In this document: positions 8,660-17,363 of the stretch, piece by piece
How positions within the stretch are numbered: position 1 is the stretch's first letter
Layout: each line of letters opens with the position of its first letter
Source: Polynucleobacter sp. SHI8
GTDB taxonomy: Bacteria; Pseudomonadota; Gammaproteobacteria; Burkholderiales; Burkholderiaceae
DNA: 64,000 nt
Assembly (NCBI RefSeq): GCF_027944005.1
Contig: NZ_AP027204.1
Coordinates: forward strand, 1,054,001 to 1,118,000
Direction of reading: 5' to 3'
The notes under the pieces: model-generated
Told to the model about the DNA's origin: nothing
What the model saw: the letters and a program-made list of their open reading frames with translations, nothing else
The model's database searches: none
Made by a program: the position numbers and the translations under genes

Positions 8660-9439
8660 ATGCAAAAAAATCTAATGAAGCAGCGGATGATTCATATTTT
8701 GATCGGTATCTTGGGGTTTTGGCTTGCTGGAGTTCAATCTGCAAACTCCGTAGAGTTAAAAGTCCTTAGTGGCAATGGTTCACGTCCCGCTGTGATTGAA
8801 ATTTGTAAATTATTTGAAGAGCAAACCGGTCACCAAGTCAAAGTTGAATTTGCTGTGAATCCGCATGTGCGAGAGCGAGTCGATGGTGGAGAGTATGTTG
8901 ACGTGGTAGTGTTGAACCCTCCAGTATTAGATGAGTTGGTTCAGTCCCAAAAAGTCATAGCCTCTAGTAAAACGCCCTTTGGAAGGATAGGAGTAGGTGC
9001 CGCAATTGGTGCTAACGCCACAAAACTCGATATTTCAACTACTGAAAGTTTTAAAAAGAGTTTACTTGGAGTATCTTCTGTAGCATTTCCTGGTGATGGT
9101 GCTAGTGGTAAGTATTTTCTTAGTTTGTTAAGTCGTATGGGTATTGAGCAAGAAATGAAAACCAAACTTCGCCCCATGTCCGGTGAATATAATGTGGAGG
9201 GTGTTGCGAAGGGTGAGGTTGATATGATCGTTGTTGTTGCCTCTCGCATTTATGGAGTTTCTGGAGTTCAGTATTTAGGTTTAATTCCACCAGAATTACA
9301 AACCTGGATTGGTTTCTCCGCTGGTGTGAGTCAGGGATCTAAGTATCCAAAAGAAGCTCAACAATTAACCCAATTTTTTAAGCAAGATTCAGCGCTTCAA
9401 ATCATGAAAAAAATTGGAATTGAGCCCATGATGAATTGA
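8660..9439 (+). CDS. ModA-like periplasmic substrate-binding protein
   Basis: Exported binding protein of the molybdate/extracellular solute-binding group (SBP_bac_11-like), 259 residues. A Sec signal peptide (to about residue 30, ending near VQSANS) precedes the mature start VELKVLSGNGSRPA. The mid-section FPGDGASGKYFLSLLSRMGI and the C-terminal LTQFFKQDSALQIMKKIGI are typical. I chose ATG 8660 (GGAG upstream) over the longer frame from 8624. No ABC permease or ATPase is nearby, so it is an orphan; the ligand may be an organic compound rather than molybdate. It is followed after 38 nt by an unrelated secreted protein. Confidence 0.82.
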   Translation: MQKNLMKQRMIHILIGILGFWLAGVQSANSVELKVLSGNGSRPAVIEICKLFEEQTGHQVKVEFAVNPHVRERVDGGEYVDVVVLNPPVLDELVQSQKVIASSKTPFGRIGVGAAIGANATKLDISTTESFKKSLLGVSSVAFPGDGASGKYFLSLLSRMGIEQEMKTKLRPMSGEYNVEGVAKGEVDMIVVVASRIYGVSGVQYLGLIPPELQTWIGFSAGVSQGSKYPKEAQQLTQFFKQDSALQIMKKIGIEPMMN

Positions 9440-9477
9440 TTTGAGATAATGCTTAAATAAATGAAATAGGAGAGTGT

Positions 9478-10116
9478 ATGTTTGCCCAGATCCGATACAG
9501 TATTTTCTTCGTCCTTTTGATGATGGGGAGTGTTAGTCAAGCAGCGAGTTTTGATTGTAGTAAAGCACGCTCTAAATTAGAGCTATTAATCTGTAATAAC
9601 CCTAGCCTCAATGATGCGGATACAGCCATGGGCATTGCCTATAAAAACGCCTTGAATACTTTTCCAGTCAAGGGTTTTATCAAAAGCTCTCAAATTGCCT
9701 TTTTAGCAAACTATAAATATTGCGCAGACGATAAAAATCTAAATGTGAGCTTAAATAATTGTTTAACGCAAACCTATCAGCGCACTCAAGAACTACAGAA
9801 CTATAGCCTAGCTAAAGTGTACTTTAACGGTGCAGGTGCCTATACTCCTGAAGATTCAGTACTTCAGATATATACAAAAAGTGGCAAACAATATATCAGT
9901 ATGTTTGGCTCATTTATGCCGGATATGAACCGACCTGAGCCATTCCCAAGGGGTTTTATTTGTAATGAAGAATTAGAGTTAAAAAGAGTGAATGGGAAAT
10001 TAATTCCTAAGGATGATGATTGGAAAGTGGATATATCTGAGACCAAAATTATTGCTGATTTTTACTCGTGTTCTCCAAGAAATGGTGTTGCTGGCGAATA
10101 TCGACGAGTTAACTAA
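9478..10116 (+). CDS. secreted LprI-like (DUF1311-type) protein
   Basis: 212 residues with a Sec signal peptide (cleavage near SQAAS). The mature N-terminus SFDCSKARSKLELLICNNP and LNDADTAMGIAYKNAL match the Cys-containing repeat of the lysozyme-inhibitor LprI / DUF1311 group. The C-terminal half (about 120-212) resembles nothing I know. It starts after AGGAG. The next gene, a lipoprotein, starts 17 nt downstream, so the two are likely co-expressed. A role at the cell surface is inferred. Confidence 0.7.
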   Translation: MFAQIRYSIFFVLLMMGSVSQAASFDCSKARSKLELLICNNPSLNDADTAMGIAYKNALNTFPVKGFIKSSQIAFLANYKYCADDKNLNVSLNNCLTQTYQRTQELQNYSLAKVYFNGAGAYTPEDSVLQIYTKSGKQYISMFGSFMPDMNRPEPFPRGFICNEELELKRVNGKLIPKDDDWKVDISETKIIADFYSCSPRNGVAGEYRRVN

Positions 10117-10133
10117 GGTTAAGGGCTCAGGTT

Positions 10134-10862
10134 TTGAAATTTGTTCGTTCATTTATCGTCAGCATTTTGATTCTTTCTTTAGGAGGGTGTGCCTTCCCGA
10201 AGTACCAAACCGTTGTGCGTGAAAAAGATATAGGATACGAAAAAACCTATGACCCAAAATTGCCGTTAAAGACCTATAAAGCCATCAATTATGTCAAGGT
10301 TGATGAATTTGGGATGATGACAGTCAATCCCAAAGTAATCACTGAGTATGATGAACTAGAAGCACCTAAAGTTGAAAAAACTGCCGTTGAAAAAAAGCCA
10401 CCAGATATAGTAGGAACAATCGTGGTCACTGGCTTAACCCTTGGCCTAAATCTAATTGTTGCCACTTCAGATACATTTAAGATGCTGACTGGCGACTCAA
10501 AAAATGAGCGAGTGATCGGCTCTGATATCGATATGACACGTGCTAAAAAGACCGGCATCAAAGTATCCAAAACATCGTTTGATAAATCAGCTGGCCCAAT
10601 ACGGATTGACGGTTTGATTGATGGCCCTTTAACTCTTTTTGGAGAAAAAGATAATAAGTACGACTTATCAACCTATATACGGGCAGATACGGGCTACGAG
10701 GTGATTAAGCCGATTTTTATTACCTGTATGGAATGTAATGAGACCCTACCTGGGCAAACCGGGATTACCAATACCCTTCGCTACGATATCAATATTCAAG
10801 AAATTAAAAATAAGATTATCAAACCCACCATTCCGGTTCGACCACACGGACAGCCAGGTTAA
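10134..10862 (+). CDS. putative lipoprotein of unknown function
   Basis: 242 residues starting with TTG. The signal sequence MKFVRSFIVSILILSLGGC ends in a lipobox (LGGC, Cys19), so export and lipidation are expected. A hydrophobic stretch (about 92-107, VGTIVVTGLTLGLNLIVA) might form a membrane anchor. I recognise no family. It follows the LprI-like gene at 17 nt, and its last 44 nt overlap the converging K+ channel gene. Confidence 0.7.
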   Translation: MKFVRSFIVSILILSLGGCAFPKYQTVVREKDIGYEKTYDPKLPLKTYKAINYVKVDEFGMMTVNPKVITEYDELEAPKVEKTAVEKKPPDIVGTIVVTGLTLGLNLIVATSDTFKMLTGDSKNERVIGSDIDMTRAKKTGIKVSKTSFDKSAGPIRIDGLIDGPLTLFGEKDNKYDLSTYIRADTGYEVIKPIFITCMECNETLPGQTGITNTLRYDINIQEIKNKIIKPTIPVRPHGQPG

Positions 10863-11748
10863 GAACAGTCCTATTATTTTTTGACGGTTTGGCACTTTCA
10901 ATTTCATTAATCATAGTTAGATCGACGATATGACCATCCGATTGAGGGTCCTTAAAGATAATACTTTTAAAACGTTGATGCCAAATAATATCGTCAGGAG
11001 AGTAGGAGTGAACATGATTGATCGCTTCTGAAGTTGTCCCATCAATCCCAGTAATGGTTGCAATGATTGAACAGTTTTCTTGCCTCATTTGAGATGATGA
11101 TTTTCCACAAATCGGACTACCTTCTGTGAGAGGGTGTTTGACAATCCAAGCACCTGTCATGATGTGATAATTATTTTTAATTAAATGGAGTGGTTCCATC
11201 GCCATTTCGCTCTGACCCATTCGATTGGTGATGGGGTGTACTAATTGCAAACTAATTTGCGCATTGACAACAATATTATTCCGCAGATGAGCAACACGAC
11301 ACATTAAATGGGGTTCACCCTCATCGAGATTAATTAGCAATTTATCACTAAAGATGAGCTTACTATTTGGTAGTGAGATTCGTGCAAAAGCAAGAGCCGC
11401 AAATGTCCCAATGCCAAGTAAACCGATCATGACCTCAATGGTGACTAAAATATGGGCAAATAAACTCTTCGGGTAGTAGGTGCCATATCCAACAGTCCCC
11501 ATCGTTTGTACACTAAAAGAAAAGCAGTCGACAAAATTAGGTTCACCTGGCCCAGAAATCATCCCTGGAATAAAGTAATATAAAGATCCAAAAAAAGCAT
11601 TTAAAGACAAAAAAATCGTAATAAAAATACCGATAAATTTACCATGAGAAACTTTAAGAGTTTCATGGTAAAAATCTCCCCCGTCCTTGGTATAAGCTTC
11701 CTTTATTCCAGCAATGATGATCTGACTAATTTTTTTATTGGATTTCAT
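10819..11748 (-). CDS. inward-rectifier potassium channel (KirBac type)
   Basis: 309 residues. The N-terminal slide-helix region (DFYHETLKVSHGKF) leads to TM1 (about 38-60), a pore helix with the K+ filter TVGYG (85-89, in TMGTVGYGTYYP), TM2 (about 98-122) and the cytoplasmic immunoglobulin-like Kir domain. It should be a tetrameric inner-membrane K+ channel. Its 3' end overlaps a converging lipoprotein gene by 44 nt. Together with kup (22-24 kb) and the MscS gene it suggests K+ and turgor control, but no shared operon is seen. Confidence 0.92.
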   Translation of the reverse strand: MKSNKKISQIIIAGIKEAYTKDGGDFYHETLKVSHGKFIGIFITIFLSLNAFFGSLYYFIPGMISGPGEPNFVDCFSFSVQTMGTVGYGTYYPKSLFAHILVTIEVMIGLLGIGTFAALAFARISLPNSKLIFSDKLLINLDEGEPHLMCRVAHLRNNIVVNAQISLQLVHPITNRMGQSEMAMEPLHLIKNNYHIMTGAWIVKHPLTEGSPICGKSSSQMRQENCSIIATITGIDGTTSEAINHVHSYSPDDIIWHQRFKSIIFKDPQSDGHIVDLTMINEIESAKPSKNNRTVLNLAVRVVEPEWWV

Positions 11749-11806
11749 CTAAGGGCAATTTCTTGATCTGCTAATTGGTCAATTCTATGTGGAATCCATG
11801 AACGAT

Positions 11807-12691
11807 TTAGGTTTTGGAAGCTTGTTGAATCAATTTCTGAATATCTTGTTCCCAGCTCCTGATTTTTGCTTGTGTTTTCTTTCGTTGTTGTTCATCGAAT
11901 AACTCTGTAATTTTTGCCAGGACAATACCACTATGAAGATCTCTTTTTTTCTCAAACTCTTTTTGTTCAGGAGTACTGCCGAGTTCGATTTCATTAGATA
12001 ATTGATTGATTATCATTTTTGCTTGCGCAGGAGGAGGTTGATCTTGCGCTATTTTTTTCAAAGTCTTCATGATCAATTGTTGTTTATAAAGACGTGTTTG
12101 ATAGACCATCTCCATATCCAGAAGATACTCTCGTGCAATTTCTTTTATTTGCGTTTTCTGTGATTTAGTGAGATTACCCGAAAATGATTCTGTGCGTTCA
12201 ATAATTTTTTCCACTCTTTTTTCTAGACGATCCTCAGTTGTTCCTTTGAGAAAATCGTTTTGAAACTTTTTATTTGATTTTGCGAAAGCATTTTCCATAT
12301 ATGTAAACTGTTTCGCTTGGAGACTGAGAGCTAGGTTGACAGCATCATCTTGTAATAGATTAATAGATGTTCTAGAAAATGACTTGATATCTTTAACGAT
12401 ATTGATGCCATCATCAATTTGTAGAGGTTGTTCTACTTTGGCCTTTAACTGCCTTATGAATTGAAGTGCTTTTGGCAGTTCTTCCTGCCGATGTTTTTTG
12501 ACAACCAGAGGAATAGCTTGATCATATATCTGTGACTGTTCGGCGGTGAGGTCAACATAATCATCGATCCACCACTTCAACAGAAAATCAATTTGATTGT
12601 AGGCTAATTGAATTGAACTACAGGAGCTTAATAAAAAACTACAGAAAACAGCACAGGTTAAAAAAAGGCGCTTGGTCTTCAATTTAATCAT
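11807..12691 (-). CDS. DUF6279 family lipoprotein
   Basis: 294 residues. The signal peptide ends in the lipobox LSSC (Cys24). The mature start IQLAYNQIDFLLKWWIDDYVDL is the hallmark of DUF6279, and the rest is alpha-helical and rich in Lys, Glu and Gln. It is likely a periplasm-facing outer-membrane lipoprotein of unknown function. Its start overlaps the end of the upstream Bug gene by 8 nt, suggesting translational coupling. Confidence 0.85.
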   Translation of the reverse strand: MIKLKTKRLFLTCAVFCSFLLSSCSSIQLAYNQIDFLLKWWIDDYVDLTAEQSQIYDQAIPLVVKKHRQEELPKALQFIRQLKAKVEQPLQIDDGINIVKDIKSFSRTSINLLQDDAVNLALSLQAKQFTYMENAFAKSNKKFQNDFLKGTTEDRLEKRVEKIIERTESFSGNLTKSQKTQIKEIAREYLLDMEMVYQTRLYKQQLIMKTLKKIAQDQPPPAQAKMIINQLSNEIELGSTPEQKEFEKKRDLHSGIVLAKITELFDEQQRKKTQAKIRSWEQDIQKLIQQASKT

Positions 12692-13658
12692 TCGTGATGT
12701 TTTTATCTTTTATGATTTTGCTCCAAACGCGAGACTCTTTGGCCATGTAGTTTTTTAAATCGTCACGACTCCCTGGAAGAGGGAAAAGACCATGTTCATT
12801 GAGCACTTGAGCAACCTCTTTGTCTTTCAAAACCTTCACAATTTCTTGGTTCCAACGATCTAAAATGGGTTCAGGAGTTTTGGCTGAAGCAACAAATGCG
12901 TACCAATTACTTGAGTCAAAGCCTAGATAGCCTGATTCTGCGATGGTAGGAACATCAGGTAAAGAGGGCACTCGCTTTGAACTTGTCACAGCAATGGCTC
13001 TAAGTTTGCCACTTTTAATATGGGGTTGTGCTGAGGAGATCGTAGAGTAATAACTATTGACACGACCACCAAGAACATCGACTAATGCGGGACTTCCCCC
13101 TTTGTAGGGAACGTGAGTCGTATCGATGCCAGCCAAGCTATTGAAAAGCTCACCTTGCAGATGAGATGCAGAGCCGTTGCCTGTAGATGCAAAAGTAATT
13201 TTTCCGGGATCTTTTTTCGCTTGATCAACAAAATCCTTGAGGGATTTAATCGAGGAATCAGTTGGTACAACTAAAATGTTCGGAAAAGCCACACCCATTG
13301 TGAGGGGAGCTAAATCCTTTACGGGATCATAGTTAAGCTTCATCAAGTACGGCGCAATTGATAAGGGGCCAATCGATCCTAATAAAATGACAGAGCCATC
13401 GGTAGGTCCAGTTGCAACCGTACCGTGAACAATGTTTCCCCCAGTGCCAGGTCGATTTTCAACCACAACATTTTGACCAATATTTTCACCTAATTTTTTT
13501 GCGATGATACGAGCAGAGGTGTCTGCGCCACCACCAGCAGCAAAGCCAACATACATCGTGACTGTTTTCTTTGGAGGAAATTCTTGAGAATTTGCATTTC
13601 CGAGGAACAGTAAAGATGTAGTAAAAAAACAAAGTAATACTTGAGAGAGTAGTTTCAT
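12684..13658 (-). CDS. Bug/TctC family substrate-binding protein
   Basis: Periplasmic solute-binding protein of the tripartite tricarboxylate transporter (Bug) family, 324 residues. A Sec signal (to about residue 24) precedes the family core MYVGFAAGGGADTSARIIA, the VVENRPGTGGNI ligand loop and VPYKGGSPALVDVLGGRV. The ligand is probably an organic acid but cannot be named. No TctA or TctB membrane subunits are in the window. The downstream DUF6279 lipoprotein gene overlaps it by 8 nt. It is divergent from a second Bug gene at 13.8 kb. Confidence 0.92.
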   Translation of the reverse strand: MKLLSQVLLCFFTTSLLFLGNANSQEFPPKKTVTMYVGFAAGGGADTSARIIAKKLGENIGQNVVVENRPGTGGNIVHGTVATGPTDGSVILLGSIGPLSIAPYLMKLNYDPVKDLAPLTMGVAFPNILVVPTDSSIKSLKDFVDQAKKDPGKITFASTGNGSASHLQGELFNSLAGIDTTHVPYKGGSPALVDVLGGRVNSYYSTISSAQPHIKSGKLRAIAVTSSKRVPSLPDVPTIAESGYLGFDSSNWYAFVASAKTPEPILDRWNQEIVKVLKDKEVAQVLNEHGLFPLPGSRDDLKNYMAKESRVWSKIIKDKNITND

Positions 13659-13750
13659 AAAAGTCGAAGTAAATGATTAAATAACGAACTTAATTCATTT
13701 TATTCGAAGTTGATGAAGGTAAAGGATTCCAATTGAGCGCAAAATAATTC

Positions 13751-13756
13751 TATAAT
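13751..13756 (+). promoter_or_regulatory. candidate -10 box of Bug/RidA/amidohydrolase operon
   Basis: A consensus TATAAT lies 68 nt upstream of the chosen Bug start. The -35 region at 17-nt spacing is poor. A transcript starting near 13763 would span the three same-strand genes that follow. Confidence 0.4.
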
Positions 13757-13818
13757 GGATTTAACAATTCCCATCAGAGGAAATGATAAAACAATTAATA
13801 TCAAGGAGACAGTTTTTC

Positions 13819-14787
13819 ATGAATCCAATGAAGCAGGTGGTTATATGTGGTCAGCTCATTCTCAGTTTCTTTTGGATTGGTATTTCAGGCGCTAATGCCC
13901 AAGAAACAAAACCCATCAAAATCATTGTGCCATTTTCGGCTGGCGGAAGTAACGACATTGTTGGTCGAGCAATTGCTCAACAGTTATCGGTTAAATTGAA
14001 GCGCTCAGTCATCATCGACAATAAGCCTGGTGCTGGTGGATCTGTCGGTGCTGAAATGGTAGCAAGATCTGAACCTGATGGTAGTACATTACTTCTGGCA
14101 TCAGCCAGTTTTGTCATGAATTCAGCGATCATGAAATTAAATTATGATCCTGTGAAATCATTCACCCCAGTAGCCATGCTAGGAGTAGGCCCCAGTATTA
14201 TTGTTGTGAATAATCAACTACCAGTTCAAAACATCAAAGAGTTGATAGCTTATTCTAAGAAAAACCCGAAAAGCACGAATTTTGGAACTGCTGGAGTTGG
14301 AAGTTTTCAGCATTTTGCTGTGGAGCTTTTGATGATGAAAACCAATGCAGATATTTCATTGGTTCATTACAAGGGAGGAGGCCCAGCACTTCTTGATACG
14401 GTTGCAGGCCATGTACAAATTTGCATGGGTAGTTTGATCCAAAACCAAAACTTTATTAAAACAGGACAAGTAAGGGCATTAGCGATTGCGGGTAATCAGC
14501 GGGTTGCACTATTTCCAAATGTACCAACACTCAAAGAATCAGGAATTGATGTTGAGGCCATGAATTGGTGGGGAATCCTTGCTCCAACTGGAACTCCAAA
14601 TGAATTCTTGGATAAGTTGAATACTGAGATTAATCAAATACTCAGTGAACAAGAGATTAAAAATCGGTTTACGAGTGAAGGTGCCGATCCATTGCCAATG
14701 AGTCGCAAAGAGTTCGAGAAGTATATTTCAGAAGAAACGATTAAGTGGGCCAAAGTTGCCAAAAGTGCAAAAATCAGAGCTGATTAA
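13819..14787 (+). CDS. Bug/TctC family substrate-binding protein
   Basis: 322 residues from the chosen start. The signal peptide MNPMKQVVICGQ...GANA is followed by the Bug core IKIIVPFSAGGSNDIVGRAIA, IIDNKPGAGGSVG and HYKGGGPALLDTVAGHV. The frame is open to ATG 13783, which would add an SRRQFF twin-arginine-like motif. I preferred 13819 because it has AGGAG at 10 nt and yields an ordinary Sec signal, but the longer form is possible. It heads a plus-strand run with an exported RidA-like protein and a Tat amidohydrolase, so its ligand is probably their substrate. Confidence 0.9.
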   Translation: MNPMKQVVICGQLILSFFWIGISGANAQETKPIKIIVPFSAGGSNDIVGRAIAQQLSVKLKRSVIIDNKPGAGGSVGAEMVARSEPDGSTLLLASASFVMNSAIMKLNYDPVKSFTPVAMLGVGPSIIVVNNQLPVQNIKELIAYSKKNPKSTNFGTAGVGSFQHFAVELLMMKTNADISLVHYKGGGPALLDTVAGHVQICMGSLIQNQNFIKTGQVRALAIAGNQRVALFPNVPTLKESGIDVEAMNWWGILAPTGTPNEFLDKLNTEINQILSEQEIKNRFTSEGADPLPMSRKEFEKYISEETIKWAKVAKSAKIRAD

Positions 14788-14879
14788 CTTGTCAGCTTGC
14801 ATTGCTAGGTATTAAACCTATTGTGAAAAATAGGTCTTGTATTAAGATGAAGTTATTAAAACAATCAATGGAGACATTC

Positions 14880-15368
14880 ATGAAAAAATTAATTCAATTC
14901 GTCGTGGTTTTTTTCTGCGTAACATGTAATCTCAGTTTTGCAGCTGAATATATGGATAAAACGCCATTTCAATTATCAAGAGCATTTTCTCCGGGAGTTA
15001 TTACTGAAGGGGGCAAGATAGTTTGGGTGGCAGGTCAAACAGCCACAAGAGATTTTGAAGGTAAAGACATCTCGAATAATTTTGAAGCTCAAGTAAAACA
15101 AGTATTTGGACAAATTGATCAGGTATTAAAAGATGCAGGTGGATCACTGGCCAATGTTGTGCAAATGACCGTCTTTATCAAAGAGTCTCGATATGGTGAT
15201 CGATTTGTTGAAATGCGTAAAGACTACTTTAAAAATGGTAACTATCCGGGTAGTGCTTTGATTACCGTTACTAATTTTGCAAGACCCGGTATTGAAATTG
15301 AAATCCAAGCGACAGGAGTCATTGGTGATAACTGCTCACAAGAGAAGCGTTGCTCCGTTAGGAAATAA
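14880..15368 (+). CDS. exported RidA/YjgF-like protein
   Basis: 162 residues. A Sec signal peptide (MKKLIQFVVVFFC to FAAEY) precedes a full Rid domain: VWVAGQTATRDFEG, the F..QI.QVLKDAGGSL helix, MTVFIKE and YPGSALITVTNF...EIEIQATGV. Classic RidA is a cytosolic imine/enamine deaminase. Here the position of its essential Arg (PAR in Escherichia coli RidA) is occupied by Ser in PGS, so deaminase activity is doubtful. I chose ATG 14880 because GGAG precedes it. It lies between a Bug gene and the Tat amidohydrolase, which starts 2 nt after its stop. Confidence 0.85.
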   Translation: MKKLIQFVVVFFCVTCNLSFAAEYMDKTPFQLSRAFSPGVITEGGKIVWVAGQTATRDFEGKDISNNFEAQVKQVFGQIDQVLKDAGGSLANVVQMTVFIKESRYGDRFVEMRKDYFKNGNYPGSALITVTNFARPGIEIEIQATGVIGDNCSQEKRCSVRK

Positions 15369-15370
15369 GT

Positions 15371-16465
15371 ATGTTTACTCGTCGACAATTTTTAAAAACT
15401 ACTAGCTCTTTAGTTGGGGGATTAACCTTTTGCTCCTGTGGACTATTAAGCAAAGCCAATGCGCAAAGTATTCCGGTTAAAAAGCCTCCTGTCATCATTA
15501 ACGGTAAAAAAATCAAAGCGGTTGATGTGCATGCCCATTGTTTTTTCCAAGATGCAATTGATTTAATGGGTGCGGAAGCGAAATCTGTTTTAGCTCCGAC
15601 AAGAGGTCAGGATAAGAATTTCATTAAAGTTTCTGAGCGAGTTCAAGCCATGCAGGCACAGGGTGTTGATATGCAAGTATTGAGTATTAATCCCTTTTGG
15701 TATCGAAAGGATCGAGAAACTACTGAGGCAATTTGTAAGATTAATAATGTCAATTTAGCAAAACTTTGCCAGGAAAATTCTGAACACTTTGCCGGCTTTG
15801 CATCCTTAGCCATGCAGTTTCCGGACTTGGCTGTCCAACAATTAGATGAAGCTGTAAAAAAATATGGCCTTGTAGGTGCAGCAATTGGTGGAAGTGTGGC
15901 AGGGGATGATTTCTCGAATTCCAAATATCATCCAGTATTTGCAAAAGCACAAGAATTAAATGTGGCATTATTTATTCACCCACAAAGTACCCCACAATTA
16001 GCATCGCGATTTAAAGGTAATGGCTGGTTATCCAATACCATCGGCAATCCGCTAGACACCACGATTGCACTACAGCATTTAATCTTTGATGGAACTTTAG
16101 ATAAATTCCCTGCTTTGAAAATCATTGCGGCGCATGGAGGAGGGTATTTCCCATCCTATGCCCCACGATCTGATCACAGTTGTACCGTATCGCCAACCAT
16201 GTGTGATCCCAATATTGTTCTTAAGAAAAAACCTACTGAGTATATTAAGCAGATGTATTTTGACTCTTTAGTATTCACACCCGAGGCTCTTAATTATTTA
16301 AAATCTCAAGTAGGAGCTAGTCAGATTATGATTGGTTCAGATCATCCGATACCATGGGCTGAACAACCGGTAGATCATGTGATGGCAACACCTAATCTTA
16401 CTGATGCTGAGCGTATTGGAATTTTATCTGGAAATGCAGCTAGAGTATTAGGGTTAAAGATTTAA
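15371..16465 (+). CDS. Tat-exported amidohydrolase (amidohydrolase_2)
   Basis: 364 residues. A twin-arginine signal (MFTRRQFLKTTSSL, to about residue 32) precedes a metal-dependent TIM-barrel of the amidohydrolase_2 / ACMSD-like group. Visible metal motifs are DVHAHC (HxH at 54-56), the His in FIHPQS, IIAAHGGGYFPSY and the catalytic Asp in IGSDHPIPW. Family members decarboxylate or hydrolyse cyclic and aromatic acids, and most are cytosolic. Export of a metal-loaded enzyme through Tat agrees with the co-operonic Bug and exported Rid proteins. The substrate is unknown. Confidence 0.88.
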   Translation: MFTRRQFLKTTSSLVGGLTFCSCGLLSKANAQSIPVKKPPVIINGKKIKAVDVHAHCFFQDAIDLMGAEAKSVLAPTRGQDKNFIKVSERVQAMQAQGVDMQVLSINPFWYRKDRETTEAICKINNVNLAKLCQENSEHFAGFASLAMQFPDLAVQQLDEAVKKYGLVGAAIGGSVAGDDFSNSKYHPVFAKAQELNVALFIHPQSTPQLASRFKGNGWLSNTIGNPLDTTIALQHLIFDGTLDKFPALKIIAAHGGGYFPSYAPRSDHSCTVSPTMCDPNIVLKKKPTEYIKQMYFDSLVFTPEALNYLKSQVGASQIMIGSDHPIPWAEQPVDHVMATPNLTDAERIGILSGNAARVLGLKI

Positions 16466-16488
16466 TTTACTAGCTGCATAAGTACAGA

Positions 16489-17193
16489 TTAATTAAAAGG
16501 GTCAAATTTAAGATTTGATTTTTTAATAATTAATACATTTTTATCTTGAGTTTTAATCATTCCGTTCTTCTCGGTAATGATCGGAAATTTAAAGTCAGTT
16601 GCGGTATTTTCATCGCAATCATCTTGTTTAATTTTCTTATTATTCTCAAATACAGTGAACCAATAAGGTTGTGATGGGTTACCGCATTGCATCCCCTCAC
16701 AATGAGATATAGCGTAGGTCATTTGTTTTATTTGGAAGTAATAGCTTGTAATGGTTTGTCGATTGCCCTCGTTAATTGAAAGCAGGATTGGTTCTTTGAA
16801 TGTTGATCTAAAGTCATAGGTATTGCTTGTCACGTCTATTAAATTAAAGTTAACTGAAATATTGGGGTCTTCTGAATCAAGATTTTTGGTGTAGACAAGT
16901 TGTTTACCTTTTATTTTGCAAGCGAAGGCAGTATTGATATTCGGGGTAAACGCGTTGGAGTTAGAATCCTTTGCGACATTTGATGGGACATCAACTTTCG
17001 CAGGGACTATTTCTTTACTATTGTTTTGACTAGTTGGTGCTTTAACTGGGGTTTCTGTTTTGTTGATTTGCGTGATTTGCTCAGCTTGTTTTTTGAGATT
17101 ATCAAGTAAGCCACCAAATTGAGCATGAGCAGAGTGAGATAGCAGAGTTAAAGTAAATCCAGCGAATAATATTTTTATATTGTTTTTGTACAT
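16489..17193 (-). CDS. secreted protein of unknown function
   Basis: 234 residues with a Sec signal peptide (cleavage after HSAHA, about residue 24). An amphipathic FGGLLDNLKKQAEQI segment, a Lys/Pro/Asn-rich linker (about 45-85) and a C-terminal domain with four Cys follow (two in CEGMQCG near 165-171). I recognise no family. It converges on the amidohydrolase gene with a 23-nt gap. Its long A+T-rich upstream region is shared with a small membrane-protein gene. Confidence 0.7.
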   Translation of the reverse strand: MYKNNIKILFAGFTLTLLSHSAHAQFGGLLDNLKKQAEQITQINKTETPVKAPTSQNNSKEIVPAKVDVPSNVAKDSNSNAFTPNINTAFACKIKGKQLVYTKNLDSEDPNISVNFNLIDVTSNTYDFRSTFKEPILLSINEGNRQTITSYYFQIKQMTYAISHCEGMQCGNPSQPYWFTVFENNKKIKQDDCDENTATDFKFPIITEKNGMIKTQDKNVLIIKKSNLKFDPFN

Positions 17194-17363
17194 TGATTGT
17201 CTCTTGAAAATTTATTTGTATATTTATTTTATACTTAAATTACAATCCTCAAGAATTTAATGAGAACATGCATCTGTGTTAATCGCACTAGCAACGGTAT
17301 ACTCAAGAAAATAAATATAAGTGAAACACTTATAAACAGATATTGTTATAAAAAGGGGATTTA

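Noticed and set aside
13783..13818. Longer start of the Bug gene giving a Tat-like SRRQFF motif
   Set aside because: The ribosome site is too close to this ATG and the shorter form has a normal Sec signal; not excluded, but less likely.
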